From Topomyia yanbarensis (taxonomy: Eukaryota > Arthropoda > Insecta > Diptera > Culicidae): a stretch of DNA of 64,000 bases. Numbering within the stretch: the first letter of the stretch is position 1; each line of letters starts with the position of its first letter. The position numbers were made by a program, and so were the translations under genes. The stretch is from NCBI RefSeq assembly GCF_030247195.1, contig NC_080672.1, positions 70,969,771-71,033,770 of the forward strand. The letters are read 5' to 3'. Positions 33,534-44,055 of this stretch are shown here, one piece after another. Below the pieces are notes generated by a model that was not told the origin of the DNA, did not search any database, and saw only the letters and a list, made by a program, of their open reading frames with translations.

Positions 33534-34030
33534 GAATCGAAAGCTCGAAAACGCTCGATCATTTGTATTTCAAATTACAAGTTCACTGAAACTAGATAAC
33601 TGTAAGTAGTCGGTCCTCTGAAGCCCCTAGCATTTTTAGGGTTAAAAGTCATCATGCTTTATAGAACACAAACTAATTAAAACAAACATATTCGTTTTAC
33701 GCGAGACTCAACAAGATACTCACTCGGTGGACATCAATGCATATTAAAATAATAAAACTAAAGCGGAACATTTTTTTAAAAGATATAAACAAATTAATGG
33801 TCGCGCAAAGTTTTGACATGTTTTCTGTAAGCAAAAAAATATGGTTTCAGGAATCAGAATATATTGGCACGTTCTCCGTATGTGGTCGGGGATTTGTGCC
33901 TTACCGTGTCTGCTCATTGTTTTTCTGAGTGGAAGAAAAGGTCAAGGAGGAAGGGGAAGTAGAGTTAGAAGGGTGGGAAATTTAACAGCACAAAAAACAG
34001 CAGTTAAGTTAAACGCACAAATAGTTCAAA
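33534..34030. other. Non-coding stretch
   Basis: No supported gene. Short open frames at 33737-34044 lack recognisable domains. Confidence 0.4.
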
Positions 34031-34610
34031 TCGACTACGAATAAGCCTAAAGCTCCTTTACCGCACTGGATTTTACTAAAATTTACTAAAATTTTTAGTA
34101 TGTTACTAAGCATTAGTCCCCAAATACAGTTTTGTCTATGTAAGGACAGCTGCAAATTCGAAATCGCAATTGCGTTACTGCTTGGCAGTTGCATATCAGA
34201 TGATATGAAATTCCGAAGTCAGATTCGCAAAGATCACATGAAAATGACTAAAGTAGCCACATTGTAATTGAGTTCCAAGTGGCCGGTTAAAGACCTGATC
34301 AGAAAGCCACAGTGTTGTTACAAAAAGTGTAAGAGGTTTTTCGAAATAACTGGGCACCGTTTTTCCAAAAAAAGCTTTTGATTGACGACAAATTTGTGGA
34401 TTGCGCCAATAGTTGCAATGCTCGGTTGAAACCCAAGAATGCATCGTTTCCTTTATCAGACTTGTTGAAATTGGCAAATCAGGCGCAGGACCAACAAAGT
34501 CAACATCTGCGCCTGCTCTGGTCAATTCGCTGGTCCATTCATTACTAGTAATACCGGTATATCCGGGCACCGAAACGAGTTTTTTTTGTAGGAGACGAAT
34601 CACTGCGACC
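34030..34610 (-). pseudogene. RNase H and C-terminal fragment of a Jockey-superfamily LINE
   Basis: On the minus strand the frame from 34603 reads VPGYTGITSNEWTSELTRAG. This is the end of an RNase H domain (usual form WVPGHxGIxGNExxDxLA), here with the His replaced by Tyr. It continues through VGPAPDLPISTSLIKETMHS and CNYWRNPQICRQSKAFFGK to the C-terminal domain. Stops appear after 34196. It is a 5'-truncated, dead copy, distinct from the relics at 1 and 41.6 kb. Confidence 0.75.
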
Positions 34611-34639
34611 AGAATTTAGATCTATTCTGGTATGTACCT

Positions 34640-35065
34640 TTTTACATTTCTTATAAAAGAAATGTATAGAATTCGCTCAAACTTTCAAGATATTTTCCGA
34701 GGCCCGGAGGGTCGAGTCTTATATACCAATCGACTCAGCTCGACGATTTGGGACAGTGTCTGTGTGTGTCTGTGTGTGTACGTAACGGACAAACTCTCAT
34801 TCGTGTTTCTCAGCAATGGCTGAACCGATCTTATCCAAACCAATTTTAAATGAAAGAACTAAAAATAGTAAAAACGATACTAATTTGTTTTTGATTCTGA
34901 TGTTTAGTTTCCAAGATATGAATGTTTGATTGTGTAAAAATGGCGTTTTTTGCAGTTTTTTTTTAAATTTTCTGCCGAAATTGACAATATAGATTAACAA
35001 TTTATATGTTTTTAGACAGCTTTAACGAATACCTTTCGAACACGCTATAGCTTGTTGAAATCGAG
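34640..35065 (+). repeat. Dispersed repeat (CCGAGGCCCGGAGGG family)
   Basis: It contains GAGGCCCGGAGGGTCGAGTC, a TGTGTGTCTGTGTGTG tract and CAATGGCTGAACCGATCTTA. Related segments occur at 39515, 39955 and 45000. It is cut at its right end by the retrotransposon beginning about 35066. Confidence 0.65.
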
Positions 35066-37305
35066 TTATTTCGCCGAGCCGATTACGCTTTCGCCGAGCC
35101 GATTACGCCACATTGAATGCTATGTTATCTATCATCAATTGGCACTTCATTGAATCGTCTACCTGCATTGATGAGGCAGTAGAACATTTCAGCGCCATTG
35201 TGGAGAATGCTGTCTTAAGTGTTGTTCCAGCTAAACCACCCCCGCAAAAACCACCGTGGTCGAATCGACGATTACGTGCGCTCAAGCGAGCACGATCGGC
35301 TGCCCTTCGGAAATATTGCAGTTCTCGTTCACCCTATTTTAAACAACAGTTGAACATCACAAGCAACCGGTATCGTCACTACAACCACTACCTCTACAAT
35401 CGACATGTGAAGCGTACAGAAGACAACCTTCGTCGTAACCCCAAACTGTTTTGGTCGTTCGTCAACTCAAAGCGAAAGGAAACTGGCCTGCCTCGCTCCA
35501 TGTTTTTGGAAAATGCAACTGCCTGCAACGAAAGCGAAAAGTGCAATTTGTTCGCAGAACATTTTAAGCAGGTATTCCACGATAGTTCCGCCACCTCGAT
35601 GCAGATTGAAGAAGCTATTCGGGAAATGCCACGTGACGTGTTTGACTACAGTATTCCGCATATAACTGAAAGCATGGTATCGACTGCCATGCAAAAATTG
35701 AAGTTATCCTTTGCTGCTGGCCCTGATGGTATACCGTCATCCGTGCTAAAGCGATGTGCACTCACTCTCTGTAATCCGCTGGCTATGCTGTTTAATCTCT
35801 CGGTTCAGCAATGTGAGTTCCCTGCACGCTGGAAATTTTCCCACTTATTTCCAGTTCTAAAAAAAGGTGACAAACGCAATGTTTCTAATTATCGTGGAAT
35901 TACTTCTTTGTGTGCCTGCTCAAAGTTATTCGAAATAATCGTGAACGACACTCTGTTCGCCAGCTGTAAAAGTTATATTGATAGTGAACAACATGGCTTT
36001 TACCCAAAGCGCTCCGTATCCACTAACCTTATGCAGTTTACCTCGAACTGTTTGCGGAACATGGATGCTGGGTGGCAAATAGATACGGCGTATATGGATC
36101 TTAAAGCAGCATTCGATCGAGTGGATCATGGAATACTCCTAGGAAAATTGCAGCGACTCGGCATCTCAGCGTTTAGTGTTGCTTGGTTCAGATCATATCT
36201 GACAAACCGTTCTGTACAGGTCCGAATCGGCTCGACAACTTCTGAATCGTTCACAAACCGGTCGGGAGTTCCACAAGGCAGCAACCTCGGTCCGCTACTG
36301 TTTTCAATTTTTATAAACGATGTCGCATCGCTACTACCATCGGACTGTCGTCTGTTTTATGCAGACGATACGAAAATCTTTAAAATAATTAAATGCCTTC
36401 TCGACTGCCTGGAGTTACAAAGAATGTTGCATCTGTTTGAGGAATGGTGCACAAAAAACTTTATGGGCTTAAGTATTGCAAAATGCAGCATAATTTCCTT
36501 CCATCGGAAAACTCTGCCCATTATTTATGATTACCAAATCTGTGGCTGCTCTCTTACTAGGACAGAATGTGTTAAGGATCTTGGCGTTTCTTTAGATCGT
36601 GAAATGACCTTCAGACTCCACTATGACGATATCCTGTCAAAAGCCAACCGACAATTGGGTTTCATCTTTAAAATTGCTAGGGAGTTTCGTGATCCATTTT
36701 GTTTAAAATCATTGTACTGCTCGCTTGTACGCTCATTGCTGGAATCCAATGCCGTAATATGGAGCCCTTACCATGCAAACTGGATCGCCAGGATTGAAGG
36801 TGTTCAACGAAAATTCGTAAAGTACGCTTTGCGGTTTCTGCCGTGGCGTGACCCAATTAACTTGCCGCCATACGAGGAACGCTGCCGTCTGTTAGACATC
36901 GAGTCGCTGGAGGTACGAAGGATCACCTCACAGGGATTATTCGCTGCAAAGCTACTCACAGGCGATATTGACAGCTCTGCTCTGCTTACTCGGCTTAATT
37001 TGTACGCTCCTGAGAGACAACTTCGTCGTCGTAACTTCTTGTTCCTGGAGTCACGAAATACACAGTACGGACAGCACGACCCACTTCGATTCGTTTGCTC
37101 GAGATTCAACGAACTTGCTGATCTCTTTGATTTTAATGTGTCGACTAATGTGTTTCGTCAACGAGTACTTGATAATTTTCGTGTTGTTCGTAATGTTTAA
37201 ATTTTTGATTAGTTTTAACCTTTAGTTTTAAGTTTTCATTAAGACAATCTATGTCAGATGAAATTATACCAAACAAATAAACAAATAAACAAATAAACAA
37301 ATTAT
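35066..37305 (+). mobile_element. 5'-truncated non-LTR retrotransposon with tandem-repeat 3' tail
   Basis: The element begins abruptly in coding sequence. Its first 19 bp (TTCGCCGAGCCGATTACGC) are tandemly duplicated at about 35070-35108, probably at the integration junction. The 3' end is an (AAACAAAT)n-like run instead of poly(A), as in CR1/I-type elements with microsatellite tails. No clear target duplication was found. Confidence 0.8.
35089..37200 (+). CDS. Reverse transcriptase ORF2, 5'-truncated, frame intact
   Basis: The frame is continuous from the truncation (FRRADYATLNAML) through the conventional ATG 35113 to TAA 37198-37200, 695 codons from that Met. The endonuclease is missing. 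The first 200 residues are the linker (KPPWSNRRLRALKRARSAAL). RT motifs are in order: GPDGIPSSVLK near 215, NYRGITSLCACSKLFE near 265, AYMDLKAAFDRVDHG near 330, SGVPQGSNLGPLLFSIFIND near 385 and the active site YADD near 416. C-terminal motifs include VKDLGVSLDREM and AVIWSPYHANWI. There is no RNase H. An undamaged 2.1-kb frame suggests a young insertion. It is Jockey/CR1-like; the clade is not certain. It would reverse-transcribe element RNA at a nicked chromosomal target, but this copy lacks its nuclease. Confidence 0.9.
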   Translation, partial: FRRADYATLNAMLSIINWHFIESSTCIDEAVEHFSAIVENAVLSVVPAKPPPQKPPWSNRRLRALKRARSAALRKYCSSRSPYFKQQLNITSNRYRHYNHYLYNRHVKRTEDNLRRNPKLFWSFVNSKRKETGLPRSMFLENATACNESEKCNLFAEHFKQVFHDSSATSMQIEEAIREMPRDVFDYSIPHITESMVSTAMQKLKLSFAAGPDGIPSSVLKRCALTLCNPLAMLFNLSVQQCEFPARWKFSHLFPVLKKGDKRNVSNYRGITSLCACSKLFEIIVNDTLFASCKSYIDSEQHGFYPKRSVSTNLMQFTSNCLRNMDAGWQIDTAYMDLKAAFDRVDHGILLGKLQRLGISAFSVAWFRSYLTNRSVQVRIGSTTSESFTNRSGVPQGSNLGPLLFSIFINDVASLLPSDCRLFYADDTKIFKIIKCLLDCLELQRMLHLFEEWCTKNFMGLSIAKCSIISFHRKTLPIIYDYQICGCSLTRTECVKDLGVSLDREMTFRLHYDDILSKANRQLGFIFKIAREFRDPFCLKSLYCSLVRSLLESNAVIWSPYHANWIARIEGVQRKFVKYALRFLPWRDPINLPPYEERCRLLDIESLEVRRITSQGLFAAKLLTGDIDSSALLTRLNLYAPERQLRRRNFLFLESRNTQYGQHDPLRFVCSRFNELADLFDFNVSTNVFRQRVLDNFRVVRNV

Positions 37306-37815
37306 CAAAAGAGATATTTAACATTAAATGCGGACGAAAGATTTTTATCATTTCCCATTACCAGAAATATGACCAAAAACATGTAATCTATTATTAACGT
37401 CAAAACGTCTTATTTTAGGTCAATAGTATCTTCGGAGAATTTAATGGAGGCAATATGCCCTTTCTTTTGGTATTGTGCTTTTGCTGCTTAATCCTCCTAT
37501 GAGTGAGATATTTTCACAAATTTTCGTGGAAGTGATTATATCGAAATGATGTCTTCAGCAAATTTGTAGCTCTTACTTTTGCGAATAACTTTACTGAAGA
37601 CTTCAAATATCTGTTTTGAATACTTTAAAAGTTATGGCTTGTTGTTGTTGTACAGTCACCGAACACTTCCAAGTTGTGTGGAAGGAACTTGATAACTTAT
37701 CAGTGCAAAAATGTTCATTTGTACGAACCTTCTGACTGCAATTTTTCTAACTTATAACCATCTGATCGATCTGAAACATATCGAAAAATGAAAGCGAAGT
37801 AAATAACTCCAAGCA
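37305..37815. other. Non-coding stretch
   Basis: No gene. GCTTAATCCTCCTATGAGTG near 37478 is a dispersed-repeat end motif also seen at 16010 and, inverted, near 32700. Confidence 0.4.
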
Positions 37816-38240
37816 ACGGCGTAGCCAAGAGAAGGTTTTGGGGTTTAACACCATAAAACTCCTCCCCCCCCACCATACAAAAAAAATGGATTGAAGTTGA
37901 AAATTTATTGATACTGACTGATTTAATTCAATATTACAATAACAATTATCTGATCCGTACATTGATAACCTGTTGTAAACATCATGAGGACTTTTGATAA
38001 ATTGTCGGAATAGGGTCCTGATATGTAACTGATCTATTGGTCTTGATTTCACAGTTGTCTAATAGCATCAATATCAAATTCCTGCCAGAAAACATTCCAA
38101 TAGAAAATTCCAGAGTTCTGTAATCAATCATAATCCTCAGATTTCTTTTCAAATTGAGGTTGCTTTTGTAGAGATGTACTGTAATAAGGGTCTTTATTTA
38201 ATAGAAAGCGAAGTTAAAATTGATTTAATGTCTATGAAAC
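37815..38240 (-). mobile_element. Truncated second copy of the 31615-33525 hAT family
   Basis: CAACGGCGTAGCCAAG, then a GGGGTTT/CCCCCCCC sub-terminal region and about 250 bp (AATGGATTGAAGTTG; AACATCATGAGGACTTTTGA) match the complement of the right end of the hAT at 31615-33525. Only one end is present. A gag-only retroposon begins close to its inner edge. Confidence 0.75.
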
Positions 38241-38252
38241 ATAGAACTGCTC

Positions 38253-39467
38253 GGTTTTGTCTTCACATCTCGCCCTGAGCAGAAGCAAAAAATCGTCCCG
38301 CGCAAGTGAAGCGGCCAATTCTACCTAAAAATCAATCGGTGCCTATCACACAAGCAGTCCATATAACAATAGCCTATACCTACTGTGCGATTTAGTGATG
38401 AGTGACGGTGCCCAGCAAAAAGCAACCCAGATACGGCCGAACTGTGTTGCTGTTGATTTTTCGAAATGCCCCATAAGACCAGCCATTCGGGAAGTGGAAC
38501 AGTTATTAAAAGTGCAGATGAAACTCAATCTGGCTGAAGTGAAAACCCTACAAATGCATCATATCAAACATTGCGTGCTGATTTCGTTCAATAACATTAA
38601 CCAAGCTGAGTCATTCACCTCGCGAAACAACATGCAGCACACCGCCGAATGCGGCAATGTTAAATATAGCATTCCCGTATACATCGAGAACGGCGCTGTA
38701 GAAGTTCGTGTCCATGATTTGGCTACGCGTACCCCTGACAGCGCGATTAAAAAATGCTTGCAAAAATACGGAGAAGTAGACTCCGTTACACATGAGACTT
38801 GGAAGAATTTTTTCCCGGGCATCCCTGACGGTGTTCGTGTGGTGAGAATGCGTGTGACCAAGCCAATTCCCTCATACATAACCGTCACAGCGTTAGGAAG
38901 TGACGATGTTCTCATTCATCAAACATCACTAGTCACGTACCCAGGGCAAATTCCTACGTGCCAGTTCTGCACGAAGAAGGTGCACCTCGGAAAACCTTGC
39001 GTAGAAACTGTTAAGGAAAACTTAACCAATCCAACTGAAATCAGCCCAGAACCATCTTACGCTAAACCACTAACAGCTGCAAAACCAACATCTTCGGATC
39101 AAGCACCAACAACCAGCAACAACAACAACGAAACGAATGCCGATAACGAACATACTAAAACGACCCTTAAGAGTAAAACACAAACTGGAACATCCGACTG
39201 CGAGCAGCAGGAAAGTAGTACGGATGAGGACGTGAACGATAACGCGAAAGAAGACAAACGAAATGAACCTCAACTTGCAGTGGACAACATTGGCAATATT
39301 TCGCCACCTAGAAAAAGGATCTCAACACGCAGCAGAAAGCTGCGCCTGAACGAGACCAAAAATTTAATGTAGCTGTTTTTTTTTATTCATTGTAAAAAAA
39401 CAAACAATCGGCCTCGTCGAGCTACCGCATTTGGGCCTAAATAAATTTATCAATTATAAAAAAAAAA
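38253..39467 (+). mobile_element. Gag-only (ORF1-only) retroposon, copy B, full length
   Basis: It is flanked by the 12-bp direct repeat ATAGAACTGCTC (38241-38252 and 39468-39479) and ends in a poly(A) of about 11. The 1,215-bp unit holds a short 5' UTR, one intact 325-codon ORF1-like frame and a short 3' UTR. The 3' UTR hairpin GGCCT...GGGCC encloses GCTACCGCATT, parallel to copy A. Nothing encodes endonuclease or reverse transcriptase, so it must be mobilised in trans. Start and end agree with copy A, so it is not a random truncation. Confidence 0.9.
38395..39372 (+). CDS. LINE ORF1-like Gag protein with CCHC zinc knuckle
   Basis: 325 codons; translation could start at either of the tandem Mets at 38395/38398. 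Residues about 35-85 (EVEQLLKVQMKLNLAEVKTL ... QAESFTSRNNM) and 100-160 (VEVRVHDLATRTPDSAIKKC ... GVRVVRMRVTKPIPSYITV) look like two RRM-like folds typical of LINE ORF1 proteins. They are followed at about 190-205 by a zinc knuckle CQFCTKKVHLGKPC (C-x2-C-x4-H-x4-C). The tail is Asn/Thr/Glu-rich with an acidic patch (ESSTDEDVNDN) and a basic end (SPPRKRISTRSRKLR). Expected role: binding and packaging of element RNA in the cytoplasm, as known for LINE Gags. Standard Gag-plus-RT LINEs carry a second ORF, which is absent here. The RRM assignment is by eye. Confidence 0.85.
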   Translation: MMSDGAQQKATQIRPNCVAVDFSKCPIRPAIREVEQLLKVQMKLNLAEVKTLQMHHIKHCVLISFNNINQAESFTSRNNMQHTAECGNVKYSIPVYIENGAVEVRVHDLATRTPDSAIKKCLQKYGEVDSVTHETWKNFFPGIPDGVRVVRMRVTKPIPSYITVTALGSDDVLIHQTSLVTYPGQIPTCQFCTKKVHLGKPCVETVKENLTNPTEISPEPSYAKPLTAAKPTSSDQAPTTSNNNNETNADNEHTKTTLKSKTQTGTSDCEQQESSTDEDVNDNAKEDKRNEPQLAVDNIGNISPPRKRISTRSRKLRLNETKNLM

Positions 39468-39514
39468 ATAGAACTGCTCACCAAAAAAATGCATAAATTT
39501 CAACATTTGCTAAA

Positions 39515-40325
39515 AATGTTTTTGCCTTTCTCATTCACTCTAACATTCGTCAATCTAATCCCGACCGGGAGGGCCGAGTGTCATATGCCAATCGATTCAG
39601 TTCGTCGAGATCGGAAAATGTCTGTGTGTGTATGTATGTGTGTATGTGGAAAAAATGTGACCTCTGTTAATCAGAGATGGCTGGATCGATTTGCACAAAG
39701 TTAGTCTCAAATGAAAGATACAACCTTCCCATCGGCTGCTATTGATTTTTTTATTGATTGGACTTCCGGTTCTGAAGTTACGAGTTGAAGAGTGCAATCA
39801 CACAGCAAATTCCCATATAAACTGAAATGAAAAAAATTCAAAATCAAATTTGTATTTTTGATGTCAAATGACTTTAAAATGCATGAAACATTGAGATTTG
39901 ATGTAAACTCGAAAAAATAATGTTTGACAAAAAATGATTTTTTTGGACTTTGGTACATTTTTGCCTTTCTCATATAGAAAGGTTATGCAATCACTCCAAA
40001 AATCGTCAATCATACCGGCCCGGAGGGAGTATGCAGTGAGGGGTTGCTACTTTAAAATTAAAACTAGTTTAAAATTTCTTAACAAGTTGAAAATTTTCGG
40101 CAGGACCCGGAACTCCCGGATCTTTCTTCATGATCCGCCGCTGGTTTCAAGCGATGTTTCAGTATCACATAATATCTCAAGATCGTGGCTGTCGATCCAT
40201 TGTACGCATGTACAAATCGTACTGAACATGTAATGTTCATTTCCACCATTGTATTGAACATGGAATCGTCGCCTGGAAAAATGAGAAAAGCACAATTGCA
40301 CCACTAGGTGGATTAAAACAGGTTT
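39515..40325 (+). repeat. Two adjacent copies of a dispersed mosquito repeat
   Basis: The first copy (about 39515-39835) has TTTGCCTTTCTCATTCACTC, GACCGGGAGGGCCGAGTGTC, a TGTGTGTGTATG tract and AGAGATGGCTGGATCGATTT. The second (about 39955-40325) restarts with TTTGCCTTTCTCATATAGAA and GCCCGGAGGGAGTATGCAGT. It closes with GAGAAAAGCACAATTGCACC and ACTAGGTGGATTAAAACAGG. The closing motif also ends copies near 52290 and, inverted, 16560. Confidence 0.7.
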
Positions 40326-40329
40326 TTAT

Positions 40330-41590
40330 TTTGGGAATGCGTCGAGTTGAGACGAAAACGTAATATGTTCAATAACGAGGATAACACTTTCCGAATGTAG
40401 AGAGAAATTTATGAAAAATGACGATTTCCATTCGACTCTAGCAGGTCCTGATCGATTTTGATGAGAATTTGATTTTTGTTGTATGACCAACTGTATGTAT
40501 AGGTCAAATGTTCAAAAACAGTAATTTAAGGTCAAGATAACATCATTTTGAAACCGCCAATTTCGGAGGTTTAGTATCTCCGATGAGTTTAACAAACGTT
40601 AAACAGCGCATCATTTGATAAAATAATTTTGACTGTATATCGTCCAAGAAGTATTTATGGTGAATTTTCTCAGGTTAATATTCATGATTACAGTAAAGTC
40701 TCAACAAATTCGCTAAAGACACGAACTCTGTTACTATTTTCTGAAAAATTAATTCTGCATAATTTTAAAACTTCAAAAATTACGGTTTCGGACTTATGCC
40801 GTTTGGACAGTAAGATCGATTTTCACCAAACCCCCACCAATTGTAAAATTGGTATTGTAAAAAAAACGTAAGGGCGATACTTCAATGCTGATAGGTGGGA
40901 CCGAAAAAGTAAACAATCGCCAAAGGGACTATATACTATATATACTACCATTTTGTCAATTTCAATAGCAAACACAAATTTTAATTTAATAATTTCACAT
41001 ACTTCATGAAGTTTTGGGTTTCGATCACTGAATCATGCAATCTAGGATGTAAAAACACAATAGTTCTTTAATAGGAAATAAAACCAAGTCTTTTTTTTTT
41101 CAAGAAAAAGCGTTGATTACTTAGTTCTCAGTCGCGTTGGAAATTTGAGTAAAGTATAAACTTCAAATCGATTCAAAAAAACAAAATTCGATTTTTTTGG
41201 CTCAGTACAATATACATAACCCCTTTAGGAAAATTCAGTTTTCCCACCACACTTGATTGAGGAATTTAGATATTTTATTAACAGAACATTAGCAATAATT
41301 CGTTTGTATGTCTATTTTATGGGCCATTTTTTCGCTTTCCCATTGATTTGGTTTGAGATTTCTAGCACTGATGTTGTCCTATGCTGATTTGAGCGATTCT
41401 CTGAGTCCTGCCACTATCCCATGTAGTATCTGTTATCAAAAACATCGCGAAGCATCAAGTTCTAAATGTTCTCAAACGATATAATATCCGAAGAGTGATA
41501 AGAGTTATAAGAAATGTCACACTGTTAGGTGGATTAAAAGCGTTTTTAATCTAAGCGTTCTATCTACTGTGATAAATCGCTATTCATGAT
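40330..41590. other. Non-coding stretch
   Basis: No supported gene. AT-rich, with TAGGTGGATTAAAAGCGT at 41526 (dispersed-repeat end motif). Confidence 0.4.
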
Positions 41591-41599
41591 TGATTATCA

Positions 41600-42175
41600 T
41601 TATTGAGATTCACACTTTTCCCAGTTAGGCGCACCACTTCGTATGAAGTTTACTACCTAGTTGGGATTTGCAGTTCAAAAGACTCCACTGTACCTTTATT
41701 GAGGACTCTTAGCCTGCGTTGTATCAATGCACTGCATTTGCAGAGCGGATGCTTTGGTGTTTCACTTTCACTTTCAGCTTACCAATTTCCCTAAGACTAT
41801 ATTTACGCGGACCTTGTCCAGTAGTCCTGTCATGATCCATTGATTTTTTTAGTCTGAGCAACTCCAGGCTTTATTTTCGTTGGGTGGGATAAATTTCTTT
41901 GATTGTCGTAGTTCAGCTATGACACTCCAATTGTTGTTATAGTCTTCAATTTCTACTTTTTCAGTTCTATTTTGAGATCCCACCTAATGATTCTGGTCCG
42001 ACAAAATAAGCGCTTGCTATCTCATCGGCTTTTTCGTTTCGTGCAACTTCACAATGGCCTGGAACCCAGTATAAATTGACATGATGTTTCTCGGCTAATT
42101 GTCGGAGTGCAAGAATACACATCCATACTAGTTTTAATCGACATAAAGAAAACCTTAATAGGGTAGTCACATTCT
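41600..42175 (-). pseudogene. RNase H/C-terminal relic of a second LOA/Jockey-type LINE
   Basis: On the minus strand, LALRQLAEKHHVNLYWVPGH followed by NEKADEIAS is the C-terminal half of a LINE RNase H, with the catalytic His and the last Asp position visible. A downstream degenerate stretch in changing frames (QRRLRVLNKGTVESFELQIP) matches the usual C-terminal tail. Stops and frame changes show it is dead. Confidence 0.75.
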
Positions 42176-42500
42176 AACTTCTATGCACGTGCGCGAATCT
42201 AGTCGCCAAAATGCGCCCATTCGTTCGCGTAGCGCCATCTTAAAATGACTAGTAGATGCATCGATTTCACTGGTTAATGATGGAAGAGATTTCATCCACC
42301 CTAATTTATTGAGAGCAAGAGCTGGTGAGATTATTTTATGTTATTTTTTAATGTTTATATATTTTATTCAAATATTTTTCTTATTGTAAATATGTGCCAG
42401 CCTCAAAAAATATATTTTTACTGAACGCAACCTCAGAATGCACATGTGTGAACAGGCACTCTTTGAATGGGTCTGCTCCAAGGCTAACATGTGTACATTA

Positions 42501-43911
42501 GAGTGGCTCGAATATGACGTTTTTCAGCACAGCACTTTTTGAGTTCCTTTTGTGGTCCCAAATGCCTGTGCAAAGTTTGGGAGCGGCCGGTTGCTTCCCG
42601 GGTTTGCGCATTGCGTTCAAAGTTTGTATGGAATTTTATATGGGGAAACCAATTATTTTGCATTTACGTTAATAAAGATCGCTATTTCATTCAATATGAA
42701 AAACCAGCTTTATAAAACTATAAACCTTGGTTAACAACTTTGTCGAAACCGGTAACTAGCTACGAGTTTAAAAAAAATAGTTATAACGATTTTAAAACTT
42801 ATGGTTCAATCCAAATGCAGAAATTCATTATTTCTTCTAACACTGTCAGTACACCACGACACCGATACTTTAAACTTAAATAAATGAGAATATAGTCCAC
42901 GCAGACACTTGGTATCTTTGAATGAAATTTTCAGAATAAACTGCTGAATAACATAGACGTCATGAAATAAAAAGAAGAGGGAGGCTTGTGTACTCCCCAG
43001 TTCCCTTTTAGATAGTTTAGTATAACATAAGGAGCACATCTTCAACGCAGGTTTATACCGCGGAATTAAAAAAAATAATCTTGCGTGTTTGAGTGCTACA
43101 ATTTAAGGACTCTGTTATCTGTTATCTCATTTAAAATGGAACAACAGTTTATAAGTTTTACATATTTTGAAACCCTATTTCTTAGCCGTTCAGAGTCAGA
43201 ATTTAAAAAAAAAAATGCATATCCTTAGATTCCTTGAAGTCTCGGAATTGCTTCTACTGACATTTTCGTTTGAGAATCTAGGAAGGAAACCAGGATAGTT
43301 ACTTCAAACAAGCGTTTTTTGATGAAATTGAGTTGGGTTCACGCAAAACAGAGGTAATGTTGGCGAACCAGAAATATACTTCAGGTTAAAATCCAACCTG
43401 AGTTAGTTTTTGCCACAAGCAATTTCCAGACCTGAGTTAGTTTTTGCCTCAAGCAAAAACAACACATAAATTTGTAGGTGTAAATCCTAAATATTGTAAA
43501 TGTTTTTTTAAGTTTTTAATGTCTATGTCGGTGGTGCACCGGCAGTGTTGGAAAACGTAATCAATTTCTGCATTTGGATTTTACCATAAGTTTTAAAATC
43601 GTTATAACTATTTTTGGAAACTTGTAGCTAGTTACCGTCTCCGACAAAGTTGTTAACCAAGGTTTGACCTATAGTTTTATACAGCTGGTTTTACATATTC
43701 AGTGAAATATCTATATTAACGTAAATGCAAAATAATTGATTTTCCCATATAAAATCCCATACAAACTTTGAACGCAATGCGCAAACCCGGGAAACAACCA
43801 ACCGCTACCATATTTTGCACAGGCATTTGGGACCACAAAAGGTACTCAAAAAGTGCTGTGCCCGCTAATTTAAATCATTTTGAAGTTTTCCCATACAACC
43901 GCGAGCCACTC
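42501..43911. mobile_element. Long-inverted-repeat DNA element with TA target duplication
   Basis: Arms of about 340 bp (42501-42840 and about 43560-43911) are reverse complements with moderate divergence. Ends are GAGTGGCTCG and CGAGCCACTC, with TA outside both (42499-42500; 43912-43913). Shared internal phrases include GCGCATTGCGTTCAAAGTTT and its complement. The 700-bp middle has no recognisable gene. It is probably a non-autonomous Tc1/mariner-like element. Confidence 0.85.
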
Positions 43912-44055
43912 TAGTCTACATCTCTGGATAATACCAAATACATCATTAAATAGATGCAGACAGGTTTCTTCCATAAAATCACTGCCGGTCAGTGGGAGAT
44001 GGATTGTATACACACATTTGTATCTTTTCTTATAATTTATTTGCTGAGGACATGC

